A stretch of DNA of 22,082 nt. It comes from an uncultured Eubacteriales bacterium. Lineage in GTDB: Bacteria; Bacillota; Clostridia; Christensenellales; Aristaeellaceae. The position numbers were made by a program, and so were the translations under genes. Position 1 is the first letter of the stretch. Each line of letters opens with the position of its first letter. The stretch is taken from contig URJB01000036.1 of the NCBI GenBank assembly GCA_900548145.1, positions 1 to 22,082 on the forward strand. Reading direction: 5' to 3'. Of this stretch, positions 1 to 7,793 are shown piece after piece. The notes under the pieces were generated by a model that was not told the DNA's origin, ran no database searches, and saw only the letters and a list, made by a program, of their open reading frames with translations.

Positions 1-25
1 GTCGCCGTGCCGCTGGCTTTCTTTG

Positions 26-54
26 GTACTTTCTTTCGCTTCGAAAGAAAGTAC
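26..54. repeat. Perfect 13-bp hairpin
   Basis: Arms 26-38 and 42-54 are exact inverted complements around a three-base loop (CTT). No T-run follows, so it does not look like a terminator. It sits just before the tandem repeat units and is probably part of the same intergenic repeat field. No gene is visible in the first 428 bases. Confidence 0.7.
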
Positions 55-63
55 TCCCCCCTC

Positions 64-178
64 GGGGCGGTAGCCCCACCACCCGCGCCGGAGTCGGCGC
101 GTCAGACCCCGCCAAGGGGATTTGTTTACGACAAAGTTGTCCTTTAGCGATGCAATGCAGGGGGCTTTCCGCTCGCCC
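64..178. repeat. Structured tandem repeat, unit 1
   Basis: This is a string of short stem-loops: GGGGC/GCCCC (64-77), CGCGCC/GGCGCG (84-101), CCCC/GGGG (107-119) and TTTGT/ACAAA around a TTACG loop (121-135). It ends in a shared GCAGGGGGCTTTCC block. Unit 2 repeats the order about 157 bases downstream. A 61-aa open frame overlaps it but does not behave like a gene: it is short, arginine/proline-rich, runs through the hairpins and has no convincing ribosome binding site. Confidence 0.75.
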
Positions 179-221
179 CCCGCACCCCTTCGGGCCACCG
201 AAAAAAACGTGAGCGCCCCTT

Positions 222-335
222 GGGACGGCCAGTCCCTATCCGCGCCGGAGTCGGCGCGTCAGGCCCCGCCAAAGGGGAATTGCTTACGGCAACGTTGTTA
301 CCTATGATGCAAGCAGGGGGCTTTCCTCGGGGCAA
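222..335. repeat. Structured tandem repeat, unit 2
   Basis: This is the second copy of the unit at 64-178. The order is the same: GGGAC/GTCCC (222-236), the identical 18-mer CGCGCCGGAGTCGGCGCG (241-258), CCCC/GGGG, then TTGC/GCAA around TTACG, and the GCAGGGGGCTTTCC block. Two stems differ from unit 1 by paired changes (G-C to A-T in the first stem, T-A to C-G in the TTACG stem), so base pairing is kept while sequence drifts. Confidence 0.75.
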
Positions 336-377
336 ATAATCATTACATCACCCCTCTCTCCCCCTTTCCCCCACGCC

Positions 378-413
378 AAAAAGCCGCCCCTGAAATTCCT
401 TTCAGAAGCGGCT
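378..413 (-). terminator. Intrinsic terminator after the ybaK operon
   Basis: On the minus strand a 14-bp stem (including two G-T pairs) with a four-base loop is followed at once by a T-run. Arms are at 400-413 and 382-395 in plus coordinates. It begins about 15 bases after the deacylase stop codon and should end the two-gene transcript. Confidence 0.85.
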
Positions 414-428
414 TGTGAGACTCCTCCC

Positions 429-902
429 TTACCCCTGCGTCACATCCGCAAAGGTGTAAGAAATTATCTTCCCTAAATTCTCCAGGGATACCTCCACCTG
501 ATAACCGATCTTCCCGGCGCTGAAAATGATCGTGTCCCAAAGCTGCGCCGTCTCATCCACCACCGTGGGGAACGGCTTCTTCATGCCGATAGGCGAACAG
601 CCGCCGTGAATGTAGCCGGTCAAGGGCAGAAGCTCCTTACTCTTGATCATCTCGATCTTCTTCTCGTGGACGGCGGAGGCCGCCTTTTTCAAATTCAGTT
701 CTTCTCCCACGGGAATGACAAATACATAATATTTCCCCGAGGCTGCCTGCGTCACCAGCGTTTTGAAGACCCGTTCTTCTTCCTGCCCCAGCTGACGGGC
801 CACCTCCACGCCGCTGAGGGCTCCGTCCGGCGCGGCGTATTCGTAGGAACCGTAGGGAATCTTGGCTGCGTCCAAAAGACGCATTACATTGGTTTTTTCC
901 AT
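429..902 (-). CDS. ybaK: YbaK/EbsC-family Cys-tRNA(Pro) deacylase
   Basis: The 157-aa protein matches the YbaK/EbsC branch of the ProX/INS editing-domain superfamily in length and pattern. Recognisable stretches are the N-terminal TNVMRLLDAAKIPYGSYEY block, FKTLVTQ near residue 47, the FVIPVGEELNLKKAA segment with the conserved lysine pair, and the GYIHGGCSPIGMKKPFP block near residues 95-111. Family members hydrolyse Cys-tRNA(Pro) formed when prolyl-tRNA synthetase mischarges its tRNA; a soluble cytoplasmic role is expected. The ATG is preceded by AAGGA about 11 bases upstream. It starts 21 bases after the stop of the upstream membrane-protein gene, so the two are probably cotranscribed. The family call is firm; the exact tRNA substrate is inferred. 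Confidence 0.9.
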   Translation of the reverse strand: MEKTNVMRLLDAAKIPYGSYEYAAPDGALSGVEVARQLGQEEERVFKTLVTQAASGKYYVFVIPVGEELNLKKAASAVHEKKIEMIKSKELLPLTGYIHGGCSPIGMKKPFPTVVDETAQLWDTIIFSAGKIGYQVEVSLENLGKIISYTFADVTQG

Positions 903-923
903 GGTCAGACCGTTCCTTCTGTT

Positions 924-2669
924 TTATTCGGCGGGGGCGTCCGTGGGCAGCGTCGAAGTGGGCGCGCCGCATACCAGACAGGGGCTTAACGAATTGGTGT
1001 ACGAGGCAAGCTCACTGTACGGGAAAGAGTCCGTCAGCGGACGATATTCCTCCTTGATGCTGCTGCAGTTGGGGTCCATGTGGTAGTAATGGCCGCCGTT
1101 CGCGTTGTAATACAGTAGCGTACTTCCGGGAGGTGCGGGACTGACCGTGGTACGGGGAGCCTCGGTCTGGGTCACGTTGTCCTTGGAGTTGACCACCACG
1201 TCCTCGGTCTGCTGCTCGTCATTGCTGGCCAGAGAATTGGGATCCACATACCACTGGTTGCCCTCTTTGACCATCAGCACATTGAAGCGGTAAGTCTTGG
1301 GATCCTTGCCGTTGTGCTTGTCAATGGTGGCGGTCATGATGATGCTGCGGCTGGTGTCGTCATCCGTGCCGCCCACTTCCTCAATGGTGTAGCTCAGGGG
1401 AGTACGGTTATTCAACACCGTCTGGAAAAGCTGGGCCGCGGCGTTTTCCTGCTGGGAAGCCCAGCTGGGCTGCACAAGGCTGGCCATGGCTTCAGTCTGA
1501 TTGCCCGCCCAGTTGTTCATGAAGGTTTCCAGTCGTTGCTGGACTTCCGGCTTGCTCACCGGGGTGGGTTCGGGGCTTGGCGTAGGAGTGATCTCCGCCG
1601 CCGCAGGAACCGCGTTTTCATCGGGGGCAAGGGTGCTCTGGGCGCTGGCGGGCACTGCACTGCCGGCAGCCGTCTGACGCAGATCCCGTCCGCCCTGCAT
1701 GGACAGGGACAGAGCGATGATGCTCAGCGCCACGAAGATCACGGACAGCACCACCCGAACCGTGGAAGAGTACATCTGCCGGTACCAGACCACGCCCAGC
1801 CCGGCCACGCTCAGGCCGATGAACAGGTAGCGCAGGATGTTCAGACTGCTGGAAACAAAAATGCAGGGCACAAACAGAAGCGGAAGCAGCCCAAACAGGA
1901 AAATGCCGAACAGCAGATTAAAATCCAGCGGCTTGCGCTGCTTCGGGGCATGGCCGCCCTGCTGGGCGCTGCCGGGCAGGGGAACGCCGCCCTGCATAGG
2001 GATATTCTGGGGCGTTCCCGGCATGAAACCGGCTTGCGGCGCGGCGTTTTGCTGCATCGTGGCCGGATTGACCGGGGCGTAATTTATGCTTCCCTGATTC
2101 AGAAAGGGCACGCCCGACTGCATATAGCCCACGTTCGTCATCGGATTCATAGGCTGCAGGGGCGTTTGGGGCGCATAGCCCATCGGCCCCGGAACGGCGG
2201 GCTGCACATTGGACGCGGCCGCCGTTTGGGGCGGCACAAAGCCCTGAGAGCGAACGCCGAAGCCGCTGCTCTGCAAAGGGTTGACCGTGTTGCCCAGCGG
2301 CGGAAGATTTCCGCTGCCCTGCTGGGGCATCATGGGGGAAGCCGTCATCCACGGATTCGCCACCGGGATGGTTCCCGGGGTCATTCCGCCCATGGGATAG
2401 CCGCCCGCAAATGGCTGCTGATACGGCGCGGCCGCATAGGGAATGCTCCCCGCCTGCATGGGATTGACCGGCTGTACCGGCACTGCGGGCTGCTGCACCG
2501 GCGCGGTAAAAAGATCGGCGGCTGGCGCAGCGGTAGACTGCTGGGTCGCCCGGGCAAAATCGGGACCCATAACGCTCTTTGGTTGAAACAGGGGCTTTTT
2601 GCCCAGCGGCGAGCGTTTCTGCATCCCGTAGGTGGGCGTGGATGAATATTTCATGCGATTTCCGTTCAT
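924..2669 (-). CDS. Three-pass membrane protein with Pro/Gln-rich N-terminus and C-terminal Cys/His motif
   Basis: I do not recognise this 581-aa protein as a named family. Residues 1-245 are low complexity, rich in Pro, Gln, Gly, Met and Ala. Three hydrophobic segments follow (about 250-272, 278-296, 303-323), then a TPTPSPEPTP linker. Next comes a roughly 110-residue alpha/beta segment (about 375-485) ending in GNQWYVDPNSL, which resembles NTF2-like extracytoplasmic domains. After a Thr/Pro linker, a small C-terminal module has GGHYYHMDPNC and SPCLVCGAP; His530, Cys535, Cys564 and Cys567 could bind a metal. GGAG seven bases before the ATG supports this start. It is first in the operon, ahead of ybaK, but no functional link is evident. 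The function is unknown. Confidence 0.85.
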   Translation of the reverse strand: MNGNRMKYSSTPTYGMQKRSPLGKKPLFQPKSVMGPDFARATQQSTAAPAADLFTAPVQQPAVPVQPVNPMQAGSIPYAAAPYQQPFAGGYPMGGMTPGTIPVANPWMTASPMMPQQGSGNLPPLGNTVNPLQSSGFGVRSQGFVPPQTAAASNVQPAVPGPMGYAPQTPLQPMNPMTNVGYMQSGVPFLNQGSINYAPVNPATMQQNAAPQAGFMPGTPQNIPMQGGVPLPGSAQQGGHAPKQRKPLDFNLLFGIFLFGLLPLLFVPCIFVSSSLNILRYLFIGLSVAGLGVVWYRQMYSSTVRVVLSVIFVALSIIALSLSMQGGRDLRQTAAGSAVPASAQSTLAPDENAVPAAAEITPTPSPEPTPVSKPEVQQRLETFMNNWAGNQTEAMASLVQPSWASQQENAAAQLFQTVLNNRTPLSYTIEEVGGTDDDTSRSIIMTATIDKHNGKDPKTYRFNVLMVKEGNQWYVDPNSLASNDEQQTEDVVVNSKDNVTQTEAPRTTVSPAPPGSTLLYYNANGGHYYHMDPNCSSIKEEYRPLTDSFPYSELASYTNSLSPCLVCGAPTSTLPTDAPAE

Positions 2670-2772
2670 ATTCCATCTCCTGATGACAGCGGTATGTTTC
2701 CTTCAGCAATAGGATAACCCATCCGGGGCAAAGCGAGTCGCGCCGAAAAAAAGTTCAGACGAACCCAAGCCT

Positions 2773-2800
2773 ATTATAGCACATATTGCATTTTTGTAAA
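2773..2800 (-). promoter_or_regulatory. Sigma-A promoter of the membrane-protein/ybaK operon
   Basis: On the minus strand, TTTACA (2795-2800) and a perfect TATAAT (2773-2778) are 16 bases apart. The predicted start is near 2766, giving a leader of about 95 bases before the ATG. Confidence 0.75.
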
Positions 2801-2840
2801 CAAAAAGACGCATTTTTGCCTCATTTGGGAGACCTTTCCA

Positions 2841-2883
2841 AAAAAAACAAAAAAGCGAACAGCCGGTCAGCTTGACTGTTCGC
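2841..2883 (-). terminator. Intrinsic terminator of the metG operon
   Basis: On the minus strand GCGAACAG pairs with CTGTTCGC, with an inner GTCA/TGAC extension, followed by TTTTTTG and more T-rich sequence. It lies 36 bases after the stop codon of the last gene of the operon and just upstream of the promoter of the next minus-strand operon. Confidence 0.85.
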
Positions 2884-2919
2884 CTTATGCGACGAGAAGG
2901 CCACGGAGGTCAAAGCCGT

Positions 2920-3258
2920 TTATTCCATCACAATCGCCTTCCGCTTGCCGTTTTTTCCTACGGGATATTCCCGAAGCCGAATGACAAAATCCAGATTAAC
3001 GACGGTTTCCTTTCCGTCCTTTTCAATAACGGCGGCATTGTCCGCTATTTCTTTCAAAATCCCGTCCACCGTTCCCGAAGAGATCGTGCTGGCGATCACG
3101 TCCTTGCCAAGGAATCTTTTTGCAAGCTCCTGCATCTCGCTGTCTCCGTTTCTTCTTTTGATTCTCGTTTCCAGATATTTCGTCGATTCCTTTCGGTTCA
3201 GAAAAAGAATCAGAAAAATCAGCAGGATCGGAAAAGAACTCATCCACCAAGTCTGCAT
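2920..3258 (-). CDS. Small membrane-anchored protein with Sm-like C-terminal half
   Basis: This 112-aa protein has one hydrophobic segment at residues 7-21 followed by a positively charged stretch, which suggests a short N-terminal anchor with a cytoplasmic body. Residues about 50-105 (GTVDGILKEIADNAAVIEK followed by VNLDFVIRLRE) have the beta-strand rhythm of small Sm-like barrels: a G-x-V-x-G-x-L turn, then an N-x-x-V strand. That resemblance is inferred from the pattern only. AGAGGA five bases before the ATG supports the start. It begins 21 bases after the GNAT-MiaA stop and ends before the operon terminator. No function can be assigned. Confidence 0.75.
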   Translation of the reverse strand: MQTWWMSSFPILLIFLILFLNRKESTKYLETRIKRRNGDSEMQELAKRFLGKDVIASTISSGTVDGILKEIADNAAVIEKDGKETVVNLDFVIRLREYPVGKNGKRKAIVME

Positions 3259-3279
3259 ACCGTTCCTCTTTCCCCTGTT

Positions 3280-4653
3280 TTACTCCGCCAGAAAATCCGA
3301 GATCAGCGCGCAGGCTTCCTCCACCGGTTGCTGATCCATCTGGAGCCAGTGAATAGCCCCGTCCCGGCGGAACCACGTCATCTGCCGCTTGGCAAACTGC
3401 TTGATAGCCGTGGCCAACAGCCGGTTCAGTTCTTCCTCGGTGGGGATCGCGCCGGTCAGATATTGGGTGATGAGCTTGTATTCCAGCCCCAGCTTCAGTA
3501 GAAATTCCTCGCTGACGCCGGATTCCATCAGGCCGCGCACCTCCTGAATCATGCCCTCCTGAAAGCGGCGGGTCATGCGCTCGTCGATGCGGCGGCCCAG
3601 CACCTCCCGGGGCCATGTCACGCCCAGCCGGAGGCAGTCGTACCGGGGCTGTTTGGTGGAGGGGCCGTTGTCCCCGTCATGGAGCTTTTCCAGCACCCGC
3701 ATGACCCGATTGCGGTTGTTGGGCTCTACGTCGCTGGCGGGGAGCTTTTGCATCAGCAGGGCGTAAAGCACCGCCGTGGTCCGCTTTTCCAGCTCCCGGC
3801 GGTAGCCAAGATCGGGCATTTTGCCGGAAAGCTGATACCCGTCCGCCACTGCGTTGACGTACAGCCCGGTTCCGCCCACCAGAAAGGGGACTTTTCCCCG
3901 GGCCAGAATATCGTCGATGGCCTCATAGGCCAGCCGCTGGAAATCCGCCATGGAGAAAAATTCGCCCGGCTCTACTACATCGATCAGGTGATGGGGCACG
4001 CCCTGCATTTCCTCCGGGGTGATCTTGCCGCTGCCCAGATTCATCCCGCGGTAGACCTGCCGGGAATCGGCGGAGACGATCTCGCCGCCGAAGCGCTTGG
4101 CTACTTCCACGCCCAGTGCGCTCTTGCCTGAGGCGTTGGTACCCGCGATGACGATCAGCTTGCCTTTCGTCTCCGGGGAGCGCTGATAAGCGATGCGCTC
4201 TGTGCCGTCCTGCATCCACACAATGCCGCAGCGGCGGAAGCCATTGCGCTCAAAGGCCCGCTGCATGGGCAGATTGTCCGCGTGAGTGTCGCCCCGGAGA
4301 TTGTCGCAGCGCGTCATCGCCCACTGGACGATGAAGTCCACCATGCCTTTCCGTTCGCCAGAGGACGCCACCCGGTGCAGGGTCTGATAGGGCAGGTCGT
4401 TCAGCCACGCGCCGTCAATGCGGCGATAGTTGGGGTCTTCCCCCTCCAGCAGCATGAAGGCGGCGTACAGATGGCCGTTTTCCTCGCACACATAGCCCCG
4501 GTGCCGGGCAATGTCCTCCCGAACGATCTCCGGGGTTGGGTAGGCGTTGCGCCACTGGGTGGGATTGCCGTGTGCGGCCATGAAGGCCTGCGCCCCATGG
4601 TAAATTTCCATTACCCGCTCCACATCGGCTTCGGTGGTGAGACGTACTTGCAT
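3280..4653 (-). CDS. miaA: GNAT acetyltransferase-MiaA tRNA dimethylallyltransferase fusion
   Basis: One uninterrupted 457-aa frame carries two domains. Residues 1-158 look like a GNAT N-acyltransferase, with SGERKGMVDFIVQWA at the acetyl-CoA loop position and DNLPMQRAFERNGF near residues 126-139. Residues 163-457 are MiaA: P-loop GTNASGKS (171-178), DSRQVYRGMNLGSGK (196-210), GGTGLY (260-265) and FAKRQMTWFRR (420-430). MiaA transfers a dimethylallyl group to A37 of tRNAs reading UNN codons. Stand-alone MiaA is around 300 aa, so the N-terminal domain is an addition. The usual IGYKE motif reads LGLEYK here. An in-frame TTG one codon upstream is an alternative start: GGAG lies 11 bases from the ATG and 8 from the TTG. 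It sits 41 bases after tatD in the metG operon. Confidence 0.88.
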   Translation of the reverse strand: MQVRLTTEADVERVMEIYHGAQAFMAAHGNPTQWRNAYPTPEIVREDIARHRGYVCEENGHLYAAFMLLEGEDPNYRRIDGAWLNDLPYQTLHRVASSGERKGMVDFIVQWAMTRCDNLRGDTHADNLPMQRAFERNGFRRCGIVWMQDGTERIAYQRSPETKGKLIVIAGTNASGKSALGVEVAKRFGGEIVSADSRQVYRGMNLGSGKITPEEMQGVPHHLIDVVEPGEFFSMADFQRLAYEAIDDILARGKVPFLVGGTGLYVNAVADGYQLSGKMPDLGYRRELEKRTTAVLYALLMQKLPASDVEPNNRNRVMRVLEKLHDGDNGPSTKQPRYDCLRLGVTWPREVLGRRIDERMTRRFQEGMIQEVRGLMESGVSEEFLLKLGLEYKLITQYLTGAIPTEEELNRLLATAIKQFAKRQMTWFRRDGAIHWLQMDQQPVEEACALISDFLAE

Positions 4654-4694
4654 CAAAGGGAAAGCTCCTTTTCGGTTCTCCTTGAAAACGCGCC

Positions 4695-5468
4695 TTACAG
4701 CGCGATGCCGTACAGACGGCAGGTATTCTCCGTCGCCGTCTGTGCGATTTCTTCGGGGGGCTTATTCCGCAGCTCGGCCAGCTTTCCGGCCACATACTGC
4801 ACGTAGGTCGGTTCGTTGCGCTGACCCCGCATGGGCACAGGGGCCAGATAGGGGCTGTCCGTTTCGATCAGGAAACGGTCGTCGGGCACGAAGCGGGCCA
4901 CCTCCTGCAGCCGGGCGGCGTTCTTGAACGTGACCGGCCCGGCGAAGGAGAGATAAAAGCCCATGTTCAGATATTCCCGGGCGGTCTCCACGCTGCCGGA
5001 GAAGCAGTGCAGCACCCCGGCGGGCAGCTCGCTTTTGCGGGCGCGAAGCAGCTCCAGCATATCGCCGTGAGCGTCCCGGATATGGAAAGCCACCGGCACG
5101 TTCTGCTGTTTGGCAAAGGCCATCTGCCGCAGCAGCACTTCCTTCTGCTTTTCCCGGGGAGAATTTTCGTAGTAGTAGTCCAGCCCGATTTCCCCCACGC
5201 CCACGATCTTGGGGTCTTGCAGCCACCGGGCGAAATCGTCCAGCTGCTCCTCCCGAAAGCCGTCGGCCTCCTGCGGATGCACGCCCACCATGCCGTAGAT
5301 GGGGGCGTGCTCGCCGGTCAGCGCCGCGATACGGCGGCTGGAATCCAAATCGCTTCCCGCACAGATGCAGCGGTTCACGCCCGCCGCTGCCATGCGGGAA
5401 AGCACCTGTTCCACTTCGCCCTGAAAGCGCTCGTCTTCCAGATGGCAATGGGAATCAAACAAATTCAT
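4695..5468 (-). CDS. tatD: TatD-family metal-dependent DNase
   Basis: The 257-aa protein has the TatD TIM-barrel metal ligands in order: SHCH at residues 6-9, VGEIGLDYYY (glutamate ligand), AFHIRDAHGD and LHCFSGS (histidines), and the ETDSPYLAP aspartate near the C-terminus. Family members are two-metal hydrolases with DNase or exonuclease activity in the cytoplasm. The frame is open further upstream, but those residues lie inside metG and are not TatD-like. The start is one of two adjacent ATGs (5471 or 5468), 5 to 8 bases after the metG stop, which implies tight or coupled translation. The metG-tatD order is common in Firmicutes. Confidence 0.93.
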   Translation of the reverse strand: MNLFDSHCHLEDERFQGEVEQVLSRMAAAGVNRCICAGSDLDSSRRIAALTGEHAPIYGMVGVHPQEADGFREEQLDDFARWLQDPKIVGVGEIGLDYYYENSPREKQKEVLLRQMAFAKQQNVPVAFHIRDAHGDMLELLRARKSELPAGVLHCFSGSVETAREYLNMGFYLSFAGPVTFKNAARLQEVARFVPDDRFLIETDSPYLAPVPMRGQRNEPTYVQYVAGKLAELRNKPPEEIAQTATENTCRLYGIAL

Positions 5469-5476
5469 CATATCGT

Positions 5477-7459
5477 TCAGCGGATGTACGCGCCGTCCTC
5501 CATGCCGGGTTCCACGGTGCAGAGCTTGAGCACCTTGTCCTCCGCGTCGGAGGCGCACAGAATCATGCCTTCGCTCTTGATGCCCTTGAGCTTGGCGGGC
5601 TTCAGGTTGCTGACCAGCACCACCTGACGGCCCTCGATGGCCTCGGGCGTGTAGAACCTGGCAATGCCGCTGACCACGGTGCGCAGGGGCTCACCTTCGC
5701 CCAGCTTCACGCTCAGTTTCAGCAGCTTGTCGCTGCCCTCCACCTTTTCGGCGGTCAGGATACGGGCCACCCGGAGCTGCACCTTGGCGAAATCATCGAT
5801 GGAGATGATGCCCTCGGGCAGTTTTTCCTCTTTCTTTTCTTCCTTCTTGGCGGGCTTCTTTTCCTCGGCCTTGGGCGCTTCCGCCTTGGGGGTGGGCACG
5901 ATGTCCGCCAATTCCTTCTTCACGTCGATACGGGGGAACAGGGCCTCGCCCTTCTGCACCTTGGTGCCCGCAGGCAGCAGGCCGAAGCGGGAAGCGGACT
6001 CCCAGCCGGTCAGTTCGTCCTCGGCAATGCCCAGCTGCTCGTAGATGCGGGCAGGAGTGCGGGGCATGGTGGGCGCGATCAGGATGGCCACGATGCGGAT
6101 GCACTCGCACAGCACATACAGGACGGTTTTCAGCCGTTCCTTGCCATCGTCGGTCTTTACCAGCACCCAGGGCGCGTTCACGTCGATATAGCGGTTGCAC
6201 TCGCCCACCAGCTGCCAGATGTCCTGCAGCGCCAGCGAGAACTGCAGCTCGTCCATATGCTGCCGGGCTCTGTCGGGGGTGCCTTCCGCCAGCGCGATCA
6301 GCACGTTATCCACATCGTTCCATTCGCCGTGCTGGGGAATTTCGCCGTCAAAGTACTTTTCCACCATGGCCACGGTGCGGCTGACCAGATTGCCAAGATC
6401 GTTGGCCAGATCGGCGTTGATGCGGTTCAGCAGGGCTTCGTAGCTGAACTGACCGTCGCTGCCGAAGGGCATCTCTCTCATGAGGAAGTAGCGGATGGCG
6501 TCGCTGCCGTAGCGGTTGCACAGCACCACGGGGTCCACCACGTTGCCCAGAGACTTGGACATCTTCTGGCCGTCCAGCACCAGCCAGCCGTGGCCGAACA
6601 CCTGCTTGGGCAGGGGCAGACCCAGCGCATGCAGGATGATGGGCCAGATGATGGTATGGAAGCGGATGATCTCCTTGCCCACCAGATGCAGGTCGGCGGG
6701 CCAGAACTTCCGGTACAGCTCGTCATGATCGGTGGTGTAGCCCAGCGCGGTGATGTAGTTGGTCAGCGCGTCCAGCCACACATACACGGTGTGCTTGGGG
6801 TCGAAGTCCACCGGAATGCCCCACTGGATGGAGGTACGGCTGACGCACAGATCCTGCAGGCCGGGCTTGAGGAAGTTGTTGATCATTTCGTTCTTGCGGG
6901 ACGCGGGCTGGATGAAATCGGGGTGCTCCTCGATATACTGGATCAGCCAGTCCTGATACTTGCTCAGCCTGAAGAAATAGGCTTCCTCGCAGGTCTTTTC
7001 CACCGGGCGGCCGCAATCGGGGCAGTTGCCGTCCTTCAGCTGCAACTCGGTGAAGAAGCTCTCGCAGGGGGTGCAGTACCAGCCCTCGTAGCTGCCCTTG
7101 TAGATGTCGCCCTGCTCGTAAAGCTGGCGGAAGATCTTCTGCACGGCCTTTACATGGCGCTCATCGGAGGTGCGGATGAAGTCGTTGTAGTCCACATCCA
7201 TCAATTTCCACAGGTCTTTGATGCCCGCCACAATTTCGTCCACGTAGGCCTGCGGGGTCACGCCCTTGGCCTCGGCCTTGCGCTCGATCTTCTGGCCGTG
7301 CTCGTCCGTGCCGGTGAGAAAGTAGGTGTCATAGCCTTCCAGCTTCTTGAAGCGGGCGGCGGTGTCGGCGGCGACGCTGCAATAGGCGTGGCCGATGTGC
7401 AGGTTGTCGCTGGGGTAGTAAATAGGCGTGGTGATGTAGTACTTTTTCTGGTTTTCCAT
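5477..7459 (-). CDS. metG: Methionyl-tRNA synthetase
   Basis: This 660-aa class I synthetase charges tRNA(Met) with methionine. HIGH is at residues 21-24, a CTPCES...CPDCGRP four-cysteine zinc knuckle lies near 128-150, and KMSKS is near residue 300. A Lys/Glu/Ala/Pro-rich linker then leads to a C-terminal OB-fold tRNA-binding domain (551-660) of the Trbp111/EMAPII type. The start is the ATG preceded by AAGGAG; the open frame extends 53 codons further but those codons fall in the T-box leader. It is the first gene of an operon with tatD, the GNAT-MiaA fusion and a small membrane protein. Expression should respond to uncharged tRNA(Met) through the upstream T-box. Confidence 0.97.
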   Translation of the reverse strand: MENQKKYYITTPIYYPSDNLHIGHAYCSVAADTAARFKKLEGYDTYFLTGTDEHGQKIERKAEAKGVTPQAYVDEIVAGIKDLWKLMDVDYNDFIRTSDERHVKAVQKIFRQLYEQGDIYKGSYEGWYCTPCESFFTELQLKDGNCPDCGRPVEKTCEEAYFFRLSKYQDWLIQYIEEHPDFIQPASRKNEMINNFLKPGLQDLCVSRTSIQWGIPVDFDPKHTVYVWLDALTNYITALGYTTDHDELYRKFWPADLHLVGKEIIRFHTIIWPIILHALGLPLPKQVFGHGWLVLDGQKMSKSLGNVVDPVVLCNRYGSDAIRYFLMREMPFGSDGQFSYEALLNRINADLANDLGNLVSRTVAMVEKYFDGEIPQHGEWNDVDNVLIALAEGTPDRARQHMDELQFSLALQDIWQLVGECNRYIDVNAPWVLVKTDDGKERLKTVLYVLCECIRIVAILIAPTMPRTPARIYEQLGIAEDELTGWESASRFGLLPAGTKVQKGEALFPRIDVKKELADIVPTPKAEAPKAEEKKPAKKEEKKEEKLPEGIISIDDFAKVQLRVARILTAEKVEGSDKLLKLSVKLGEGEPLRTVVSGIARFYTPEAIEGRQVVLVSNLKPAKLKGIKSEGMILCASDAEDKVLKLCTVEPGMEDGAYIR

Positions 7460-7542
7460 GAGGCTCTCTCCTTCTGGCCGTTTTCCCTGCGGCTTGTTTT
7501 TCCCGGGCTGGCGGATGTTGTTTTCAGAAATTTCCGGCAATG

Positions 7543-7586
7543 AAAAAGCCCGTCCCGTCTGCGTTTTCACTGCAAAAGGGGCGAGC
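7543..7586 (-). terminator. T-box leader attenuator
   Basis: On the minus strand GCTCGCCCC (7578-7586) pairs with GGGACGGGC (7548-7556) with one mismatch and one G-T pair, followed by TTTTTC. It lies just after the T-box sequence and is the terminator that would form when tRNA(Met) is charged. Confidence 0.8.
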
Positions 7587-7786
7587 GGAATTCTCGCGGT
7601 ACCACCCTGATTTATCACTTACGGCTTTCGGCCTTCGGCGGATAACGGCGCCTGCCGTCCCGCCCTACCTGTCGAACGGGATCGCTCGCGGGCCATGTTC
7701 GGTCTGCCCTTCGTGCCGCATTTCACCAGCCGCGGCTCTCTTATGGCGAAGAGGAAAGACGTACTCTCCCGGTCATTGCGAGGAAT
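7587..7786 (-). promoter_or_regulatory. T-box riboswitch, methionine specifier
   Basis: Read on the minus strand, the leader has GGGAGAGTACG (Stem I AGTA motif), then AGAGAGCCGCGG and GGTGAAATGC (distal Stem I motifs). A GAAC-ATG-GCC specifier loop puts codon ATG at 7694-7696. A Stem III GACGGC/GCCGTTATC hairpin follows, and then the highly conserved T-box core AATCAGGGTGGTACCGCG (7595-7612). The specifier matches the downstream metG gene. Uncharged tRNA(Met) is expected to pair with the specifier and the T-box bulge and stabilise the antiterminator. Confidence 0.95.
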
Positions 7787-7793
7787 ATTCATT

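Noticed and set aside
26..335. CRISPR array
   Set aside because: There are only two repeat units, each about 115 nt and made of several stem-loops, without short regular repeats, unique spacers or cas genes.
1314..2645. 443-codon open frame on the plus strand
   Set aside because: It is antisense to the Pro/Gln-rich membrane-protein gene; the Arg/His/Gly-rich composition is that of a mirror of a repetitive coding sequence.
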